NCBI GenBank assembly: GCA_029213265.1
Contig: JARGNG010000033.1
Coordinates: forward strand, 7,306-46,475
Direction of reading: 5' to 3'
DNA from: Verrucomicrobiales bacterium
GTDB lineage: Bacteria > Verrucomicrobiota > Verrucomicrobiia > Verrucomicrobiales > DEV007
Length of the DNA stretch: 39,170 bases
A model generated the notes under the pieces. That model saw only the letters and a list, made by a program, of their open reading frames with translations, was not told where the DNA came from and did not search any database. The position numbers and the translations under genes were made by a program. Shown here piece by piece: positions 25,546 through 33,700 of this stretch (its first letter is position 1; the number at the start of each line of letters is the position of its first letter).

Positions 25546-25802
25546 CCGGGTGGCAGCACCCAATTGGCAACTCTCACGCTCGAAGTAGATTCACACTGAC
25601 ATTCGACAGATCTGATCAACGGAAAAGAATTGCCCCTGGCACCCGTTTCCTTCCAAGGATCCCGATGGCAGTTGATCTGGGAATGGCCTTTCCACAATTC
25701 GTAACTCATTGTTTTCATGATCTCCACCCTGGCACACCGCGCAATCTTGCTGCGGAGCCTTTCCGCAAGGCCGGGGCAACGGTGTTGAATACCCCGTCCT
25801 GA
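25536..25802 (+). CDS. candidate small protein of 88 residues, unknown function
   Basis: An open frame from ATG 25536 to TGA 25802, encoding a Pro/Arg/His-rich protein starting MPPPGWQHPIGNSHARSRF. I recognise no domain, signal peptide or membrane helix. Evidence that it may be real: a perfect GGAGG ribosome-binding site at optimal spacing, and an intrinsic terminator beginning 3 bases after the stop codon. Evidence against: third-position GC is only about half, lower than I would expect beside these GC-rich neighbours, and the composition is not typical of a folded protein. It may be horizontally acquired, a regulatory leader peptide, or a non-coding transcript containing a chance frame. It lies between the divergent efflux operon and the SGNH hydrolase gene, 70 bases before the latter. 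Confidence 0.4.
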   Translation: MPPPGWQHPIGNSHARSRFTLTFDRSDQRKRIAPGTRFLPRIPMAVDLGMAFPQFVTHCFHDLHPGTPRNLAAEPFRKAGATVLNTPS

Positions 25803-25804
25803 CC

Positions 25805-25829
25805 CTGGCGCTCTTCGCCGGTGTTTTTT
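25805..25829 (+). terminator. intrinsic (Rho-independent) terminator
   Basis: Stem CTGGCG (25805-25810) pairs with CGCCGG (25816-25821), six base pairs with one G-T wobble, across a 5-base loop. It is followed two bases later by six T (25824-25829). On the plus strand it ends whatever transcript comes from 25440-25802 and lies 44 bases before the SGNH hydrolase ATG, so it could also act as an attenuator for that gene. Confidence 0.6.
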
Positions 25830-25872
25830 GAAGTGAAGGTTGATCCATGATCCTTCCGGGCGTTCTTTTCGC

Positions 25873-26562
25873 ATGATGAAAATTCGACTTTGCCTTCTTT
25901 CCGCATTTTGCCTTCTACCAGCCCTGTCGGCGGAACCTGAGGCATCACCGTCCTCCCTCCCAACAGTGGTGTTGCTTGGTGATTCGATCCGGATGAATTA
26001 TCAGGCTGCTGTGCAAAAGGCACTGGAGGGGAAAGCCATCGTTTCGGCGCCGAAAGACAACTGCAAACACACCATCTACTTTCTCGAAAATCTCGATCGC
26101 TGGCTCACCGGTCTGGAGAAGGCGCAGGTGATTCACCTGAATGTCGGGTTGCACGATCTATATCTCGATTCCAAGACCGGCAAGCCAAGGCACACACTCG
26201 AGGTATATGAGAAAAACTTGCGGGCCATTTTCAAAAGACTCAGCGAACTCAGCGATGCTCAAGTGATCTTTGCTCTGACTACGGTAGTGGATGCAAAGCT
26301 CCAGGCCGATTCAGAAGGATACGGCCGTGTTGTGCGGCGAAACGTCGACATCGAGGTCTACAACGCAAAGGCCCGGGCTGTCGCGAAGGAATTCGGGATC
26401 CCGCTGAATGATCTCTATCACTTTATGGAAGGAGCCGGCCCGGATACAATCCTGAGGCCTTCCGATGGAATTCACTTGTCGCCGGAAGGCTGCCAGATCA
26501 TGGGAACCGAAGTCGCCCGGGTGATTTCGGAACACCTGCCTGGAACAGGACCGGGCGAGTGA
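25873..26562 (+). CDS. exported SGNH/GDSL-type hydrolase
   Basis: 229 residues with a signal peptide (MMKIRLCLLSAFCLLPALSA). SGNH blocks are recognisable: block I LLGDSIRMNY with nucleophile S38; N90 and the GLHDL segment (92-96) standing in for the GxND block, a variant seen in several bacterial SGNH lineages; and block V DGIHLSPEG with D198 and H201. Such enzymes cleave esters such as acyl or acetyl groups on carbohydrates or lipids; no substrate can be inferred. The start was set at the first of two adjacent ATGs (25873) because the signal peptide begins there; the frame extends upstream to 25840 without support. It may be controlled by the intrinsic terminator 44 bases upstream. It is convergent with the C26 hydrolase gene, only 24 bases away. 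Confidence 0.85.
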   Translation: MMKIRLCLLSAFCLLPALSAEPEASPSSLPTVVLLGDSIRMNYQAAVQKALEGKAIVSAPKDNCKHTIYFLENLDRWLTGLEKAQVIHLNVGLHDLYLDSKTGKPRHTLEVYEKNLRAIFKRLSELSDAQVIFALTTVVDAKLQADSEGYGRVVRRNVDIEVYNAKARAVAKEFGIPLNDLYHFMEGAGPDTILRPSDGIHLSPEGCQIMGTEVARVISEHLPGTGPGE

Positions 26563-26586
26563 TAAACGTCCAGAGGCCAAACCCGA

Positions 26587-27384
26587 TCATTCAGCCGTAG
26601 CGCGAGAGGAACGCTTCTCTGCCGCCGCCGCCACGAAAGCTTTCAGCAGCTTCGCCTGGAGTTGGTTCTCCGGCATCAGTTTCTCGGGGTGCCACTGCAC
26701 GCCAATCAAAAAACGGTCCGGGTCCGTCGTCTCCGTGGCCTCGACAATCCCGTCCGGACTTTTGGCAACGACGCGAAGCCCCTCGCCCACATCACGCACG
26801 GCCTGGTGATGCAGGGAATTCACTTCGAATTCCGTCTCTCCGAAAATCGCGCTCAGGCGGGAATCCGGCTCAAGCGTCACCGCATGGGTAACATCGCGAT
26901 GGTTCACTCCAAACTCCGAGGGAATGTCCTGCACGAGTGATCCGCCGTGAGCCACGTTGACCCATTGGCCGCCCAGGCAAATTCCAAGGAGAGGCTTATC
27001 CGTTTTTTCAATCCACTCCGTGATCAATGCCTTCTCGAACAGATAACGATCCTCCTCCAGCAACTTCGTCGTCGGGTGTGGCTCCTCCCCCCACTCGGAA
27101 GGAGGAATATCGGCTCCGCCGGGCATCAGCAATCCATCGACCAACTCAAGATACTCGGCCACTTTCTCCGGACTCCCGTCGCCATTCGGGAGAACAATCG
27201 GAATTCCCCCGGCCTCCTGAATCGCCATCACATAGGTATCGCTCGTCAGGCTGGCGATCCCGATCAGGGGCTGATCGAATGTGGCCGTCGATCGAACTCC
27301 CTCGTCAGAAAACTGTCCGATGAAAAAACCGATCACAGCGGCAGCCGCAATACTGATGCCGGTGATAAAAACGCGTCGATTCAT
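26587..27384 (-). CDS. membrane-anchored class I glutamine-amidotransferase-like hydrolase (peptidase C26, PuuD-like)
   Basis: 265 residues from ATG 27384. Residues 1-24 ([24 protein letters not shown]) form an uncleaved anchor or Tat-like signal. After it comes a complete C26 domain: MPGGADIPP near 87-95, nucleophile C136 in [21 protein letters not shown] near 191-196, and the catalytic H232 and E234 in GVQWHPE. Relatives such as PuuD hydrolyse gamma-glutamyl amides (gamma-glutamyl-GABA) in the cytoplasm; folate gamma-glutamyl hydrolases also belong here. An extracytoplasmic copy would act on imported or cell-wall-derived gamma-glutamyl compounds (inference). The residue after the nucleophile is Leu where PuuD-like proteins often have Arg. 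The frame is open back to 27588, with an in-frame ATG at 27438, but those upstream residues look non-coding. Confidence 0.85.
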   Translation of the reverse strand: MNRRVFITGISIAAAAVIGFFIGQFSDEGVRSTATFDQPLIGIASLTSDTYVMAIQEAGGIPIVLPNGDGSPEKVAEYLELVDGLLMPGGADIPPSEWGEEPHPTTKLLEEDRYLFEKALITEWIEKTDKPLLGICLGGQWVNVAHGGSLVQDIPSEFGVNHRDVTHAVTLEPDSRLSAIFGETEFEVNSLHHQAVRDVGEGLRVVAKSPDGIVEATETTDPDRFLIGVQWHPEKLMPENQLQAKLLKAFVAAAAEKRSSRATAE

Positions 27385-27770
27385 GTTTGAAGAGGGCAAC
27401 GGCTCATGAAAGGGGAATTTCGAAGCTTGATCGCTCATCCCGGCGAAAAGCAATTGCCCTGCAAAGGCCTTCCTGATTGGCAAGATTCTATCACCTTTTT
27501 GCGAGGCCAATACTCTTTTATTCTTTGCCGTCGAAACGGATTTTCGCCCGGGTTTCCGGCATTTTTCCGAGGCCCTTTCATGAGTCACGGTCGTCGGAGC
27601 AAAATGTATTATTTATAATTACCACAATTTGGATCGCATTTCGCACCGGAAAAGAGTAACCTCCCTGTAATCGTAACACCTCGAAAGCGAATCGGGCTTG
27701 TAACGAATCGCCCGTCCTTGCACTATTAAAACAGTAACCGGTCTCTCCTTGTACGAAAGCGCCTCCCCGG
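27385..27770 (+). other. AT-rich divergent intergenic region before the giant protease gene
   Basis: This 386-base stretch lies between the divergent C26 hydrolase and giant protease genes. It contains a consensus -10 box TATAAT at 27614-27619 on the plus strand, without a good -35 partner, which would give a leader of about 145 bases for the protease gene. A short inverted repeat, CGGGC (27693-27697) with GCCCG (27710-27714), lies in that leader. I see no protein-like open frame and no RNA gene. Promoters for both genes are presumably here. Confidence 0.45.
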
Positions 27771-30700
27771 ATGATTGCCTCTCGCAAACTATCTCTCTGC
27801 CTCTCCATTTCGGCCCTGCTTCTTGTGTTGCTGGCAATTTGGAATCCTTCCGGAGATGAGAGCCTGGAAAACACAGTTTCAGAGAGACCTGCGCCACAGG
27901 ATCCGGCGGCAACTCAGCTTGAGGAATTCGGGCCCCACTCCGAACTAGGCGATCCTTACTCCACGGAACTGACCGACCCCGCCCCTTCAGGGGAGGCCCC
28001 CACTACCTCTCTCTCCCGCTCGACCCACCATCAACTCCTGCTTCCTCCCCACCGCACCCTGGATCGAAAGGCAGACACTTCGGTGGTTTTCGAAGAACCG
28101 GTTTTTCACGTAAGTGCCGGCGCTCCGACAGGGCCCCTCGCTCTGAATGAACACACTCTCTCTGCTGTCGAGGCGGACTATGATCCACGTGTGATTGATC
28201 GGTTCCTGCAATCCGATGCCGGTGCGGTCCGTCTTCCCCTCGATGGGGAGAAATCTGTCGTCCTCGAAATCAGTCGCGTCGTTTCCCGCGGACCGTTTAC
28301 CACTTCATTGATCGGAAAGATTTCCAAGGACCCGTTCAGCGATGTAACCCTGGTATTCCACGATGGAGTCGTGAGCGGATCGATCGCCTTTATCGACAAG
28401 GATATCCATTACCAGTTCGGCTCGGCGGGCAATGGAAAGGTAGCGATTCGTCGACTCGATCCATCCACTTTCACGGCCAAGTGCGAGAATCCGCACGGAA
28501 GCAATCTGCTGGCCTCTGATCCTACCACCAGCGGAAAGGAGGGGAGTTTCGAAACCCTCGGCAATTCGGAAGATTCCGCCCCCGAGGAGACCGCGGCCCC
28601 CGCCCCTTTCGGGGAAGAGAACAACCCCTCTCCCGGCGGGGAATCGGATGCACTTTACACAATGGATACCGTGACTGGATACGGCAGAGAAGCGAGAATT
28701 GCCGAAGGAGGGGTAGCCGCAATCGAAGCCCTGATCATTGCCTCGGTCGACCGGACCAACACCGCTTTTCTCAACAGCCTGATAGCAGACACCGAATTGG
28801 TGCTGCTCGGAACCATCGAAGACCCCGATTATGTGTTTCCCGGCGCGACCGCAGGAACAATGAACAGTGGGGACGAACTGGGTGATCTGAACAATGCCAG
28901 CGATGGCGTTCTCGATATCGTCACCGATCTGAAAGCACTGGTAGGAGCGGACCATGCTGGATTTGTTGTAAAGCAAACGGACGGCTCCGCCGGAGTCGCC
29001 TACCGGCCCGGACAATCCATGATCGTCTCGCGAACCTACATGACCTCAACGCGCCTGACTTTCGTCCATGAGTTTGGTCACAACATCGGTTGCCGGCATG
29101 CCTGGGGAGACAGCAGCGGCGACAGCGTCGAAACCGACTTCAACTACGGTTGGCGAATCGATCCCCCCTCTTCTTCGAAAGTACGCACCGTGATGGCCTA
29201 TGATTGGAGCTGGACCCGAATCCCCCATTTCTCCGATCCTGATGTTTTCTACAATGGAGCCAAAACAGGAGCGGTCGATGGCTACAATGCGACCGGCGAT
29301 GCGACGGCTGATCCACGTGCCGTTTCCGGAGGATACCAGGGCGGGCACGGAGCCGGATACGACGGGACGAATCCCTCCCTCGGCGCGCGGAATGCTGACT
29401 ACATTCAAGCCAATGCCCAGTTTGTAGCGGACAATGCGACCCGCGTCGTCGCTCCCCCCGGACCCGAGATTTCCGTCCATCAGCCATCCGGCACCAACCT
29501 GACGGACGGCTCTGCGGTTGTTGATTTCGGATATGGCACCGAGACTCTTTCCACGAGACGAACTTTCACGATACTCAACGAAGGTGGAGATCCTCTCACC
29601 GAGGTTGGCGCTACCCTCACTGGCCCTGACGTGAGTGAATTTTCGATCACTCAGGCTCCTGCATCCACCATGGGCTCCCTGTCTATTTCACAGTTGAAAG
29701 TGGAATTTTCTCCAAACTCGGTTGGCCCGAAAACAGCGACGCTTTTCATCAGCAGCAATGACGCAGACGAAAATCCTTTCGAAATTGTCCTGACCGGTGA
29801 AGGATTCCTTCCGCTGACTTCGTTTTCCGACGACTTCGATCCGGACTATGACGCCTCACTCTGGGCGGAGTTGGGAGCCTCGATTGCGGCAAATACCTAC
29901 GGCCAGAATGCTGGAGCTGGCTCGACCGGAAACAGTCTCTGGTTTGGCGGCGCCGGAAATCGAGTCGCCCTGACGCTTCCGATTGATACAAGCGCTGGAG
30001 GAAGCATTGCCTTTCTCGTCGCGAAGTCGGATGGCTCCATTTCGAATTGGAATGCGGTAGAAACCGGCGAGGAGCTCTACCTGGAGTATACGACAGACGG
30101 ATCCAGTTTTGTTGAGTTCGCCGGGCCCTTCAACAGTACTACCTGGGAGCAGCAAACGATATCCATTCCGGTTGCGGCACAAACAGAGGCCACTCAGTTC
30201 CGCTTCAACCAGCGTGCGCACAGCGGTTCAAATTTCGACAACTATGCGATCGAGGACCTCGTGATTGGTCCACCACCTTCCTCCGAACCGGAAATTACCA
30301 TCGAGCAACCACTGGGAACCAATCGAACCGACGGCGTGGCTGTGATTAGTTTTGGAACGGAGGAAGCGGGAGCCTCTTCCAGCAGAACCTTTACCATAAA
30401 AAACGATGGGGCCGCGGATTTGACCGGTCTCGGAATCACAATCGACGGGACCCATGCCACCGAATTCTCGGTAACAGCATCGCCAACCTCCCCCCTCCCG
30501 GCCGGCGGAAGCACCTCTTTCACCATCGACTGGAACCCACTGACGAGCGGATCAAAAACGGCTAAATTGCATATCGCCAGCAACGACGCTGATGAAAACC
30601 CGTTCGATATCGCCTTGAGCGGAACCGCTCTTGCTCCTCAGATCACGATTGAAGATTCCGGCGGCAGCCCCATCGTCAGCGGCGCAGCAACGATCGATTT

Positions 30701-33700
30701 CGGATCCGTTCCGGTGGATGGCAGTAGCTTACGAAACTATACGATCCGGAATACAGGCAGCGCATCGCTGCAAATTGATCTCCTTCAGAGATCCGGAGCC
30801 CATCCGGGCGACTTCGGAGCCGGACTTTCCGGAGGCGGGAACCTTGCTCCCGGAGCGACGGTCACTCTTCAAACCAACTTCAGTCCATCTGCCACGGGTG
30901 CCCGAAGCTCCGGCCTCACCGTATTCAGCAATTCCTCCATCAACAGTCAATTTACCATCTCGATGGCAGGAACGGGACTTGCTCCTGAACTTTCCATCTC
31001 GCCGCTCAGCGCGAACAAGGCGGAAGGCACGGGATCAACGACCTCGTTCACGTTTTCCGTCACTCGAAGTGGCTACACGGCAGGTGCAACAACCGTCGAC
31101 TACGGGACCACCGGTAGCGGCGGAAATCCAGCGTCGCCCGGGGATTTCCAAAACGGATTCCCAACCGGAACCGTATCTTTTGCAGCCAACGAAACAGGCA
31201 AAACAATTACAATCCCGGTCAACGCAGACGGATTGGTGGAAGCCCATGAAGGCTTTACCGTAACGCTGTCCAATCCAAGCGGAGGAGCCACCTTCGGAAC
31301 CCCCTCGGCTTCCGGAACCATTCAAAACGACGATGCCCTCACCGTTTCCATCGATACTCTGAATGCGGGAGATAACACTGCGATCGAAGGCGGCAGCCCC
31401 GGAATCCTGACACTGACCCACAACGAGCCGGGAAGAGCCACTCCTGTCGAGGTGGCACTTTCCACCGCCAGCAGTGTTGCCGACACCTCGGAATTTTCTC
31501 TCACGGGCTCGGCTGCCAGCTTCACCGGCGCCACCGGATCGGCCACCATCCCGGCCAATCAGACTTCTGCACAGATTTCGATCGTGGCCCTCGTGGAGGC
31601 AATCAAGGCAGCCGAACCGGCCGAAGACGTCGTCGTCCAGATCCAGTCCAATGCCGGATATTCAATCGGCTCACCGGCGTCTGCCACGGTTACGATCGAA
31701 CAGAACAGTTTCCTCGTCACGAACGTGAATGATTTCAATCCCGCTACAAGCGCGAACGCCGGAACCGGAACACTCCGGCAGGCCGTTCTCAATGCCAATG
31801 CTCTGGGAGGAACCCCAACCATCGAGGTCGATACGGCAAACCCTCCCTTCGACGACACCACGGTGGACGTCATCACCCTGACCGAAGGCGAACTTACTCT
31901 TTCGGAAAGTGTCCTCCTGGATGGTCCGGGCGCACGTCTTCTCGACATCAGCGGAAACAACTCATCCCGCATCTTCCGCCTTACGGGAGGCCCGGGTTCA
32001 CAAATCACTCTCCGAAATCTCTCGATTCGTAACGGCAACGCAATAGACGGCGGCGGAATTCTGAACCTCTCCGCCGGGGCCGTCTCCATCGCGAATGCAA
32101 CCATCTCCGGAAACGTGGCGACTTCCCGCGGGGGCGCAATTTTCAACAACGGCTCTTCCGATCTCTCTCTTTATGAATCGACGATTTCCGGAAACACCGG
32201 AGGAAACACCGGAGGTGTTTTCCTCGAAACTGGATACGCCTACCTTCGCGGCTCAACCATCTCCGGCAACACGGCCACAAGCACCGGCGCAGGCGGTGCG
32301 ACCGTATTCGTCGGGACAACTCTGGAGCTCGCCAACGTAACCGTCACCGGAAACCAGTCACCAAGCGACGGAGGAGGAATTCACAACGCGGGCGGTTCGG
32401 TTCAGCCGGGAAACACGATCATTGCAGGAAACAACGGCCCCGCTTCCTCACCCGATATTTCAGGGCCCGGTGCCGTCTCTTCCGGCAACAATCTGGTGGG
32501 TGACGCGACAGGGACAACAGGACCGCACGGCTATTCCGCCTTGGGCGATCAAGCCGGAACCTCCGCCACACCAATCAATGCGAAGCTTCTCCCACTTGCT
32601 GACAATGGCGGCCCCACCAACACACACGCCCTTGCCGGTTCGAGTCCCGCGATTGACGGGGGAAGCAGCGCGGCAGCCGGCAGCAACGTCTCCGTCTTTG
32701 ACCAGCGCGGAACCGGGTTCCCAAGAACCTTTGACCGCAACGGGGACGGCCTCGCAACGATCGACATCGGCTCGTTCGAAGCCGGCCTTCCCACTCTCGT
32801 CATCAACGAGATTGAGGCCGACAATGCAGGTCCCGACACTGCGGAATTCATCGAGATCTATGATGGCGGCATTGGAAATACCGACCTCGACAACACCGTT
32901 CTGGTCTTCTTCGACGGAAGCACCGATTTGAGCTATCACGCGATCGATCTGACCGGATTCTCGACGAACAACGAAGGCTACTTTCTCGTGGGGAACTCCG
33001 GAGTCACCGGTGCGGCAGCCACCTTCGCCGATGATCTGCTTCAAAATGCGGACGCAACCGGCTCGGATGCCGTCGCCCTTTTCCTCGGTAGCGATACGAA
33101 TTTCCCGAATGGCTCGACCGTCACGACGGACGGGATTATTGACGCCCTCGTCTACAAAGACTCGGGGCAGGCGGACGATGCCGGGCTCGCTCCCCTTCTC
33201 CTTCCCGGGCAGGCCGGGTTCAATGATGATGCAGCCTCCAACGAGGGCGGTCATTCCCTCCAGCGTTACCCGAACGGCAGCGGCGGCGCCCGGTCGACGA
33301 ACAGTCATGTTGCCATGGCCCCGACCCCGGGAGCGGAAAACCTTGCCCCGACCGCGCCGACAGTACCCGACCTCGAAAGCCTTAGTGATACGGGAATTTC
33401 CACCAGTGATGACATTACCATGTTGGCGCGCCCTGCATTGTCAGGGACCGGAACTCCCGGAGTACTACTGACACTGTCCTCAAATCTCGACGGAACACTC
33501 GGGACTACCTCGGTCGATTCCTTCGGAAACTGGACCTTCACTCCGGCTTCCGACTTGAGTGATTCGCTTCATCTAATTTCCGCAGAAGCGGATGCCCATG
33601 TTCAAAGTGGCAGCGAGGGAATTTCGGGGAGCCTTGGTCTGCAAATCGACACCGCATCGCCTTCCGTCACGGTCAACCAGGCCGTCTCTCAAATCGATCC

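Noticed and set aside
25422..25872. Known structured RNAs (RNase P RNA, tmRNA, SRP RNA, 6S, common riboswitches)
   Set aside because: I looked for their conserved cores (for example GAGGAAAGTCC of RNase P RNA) on both strands of this gap and did not find them.
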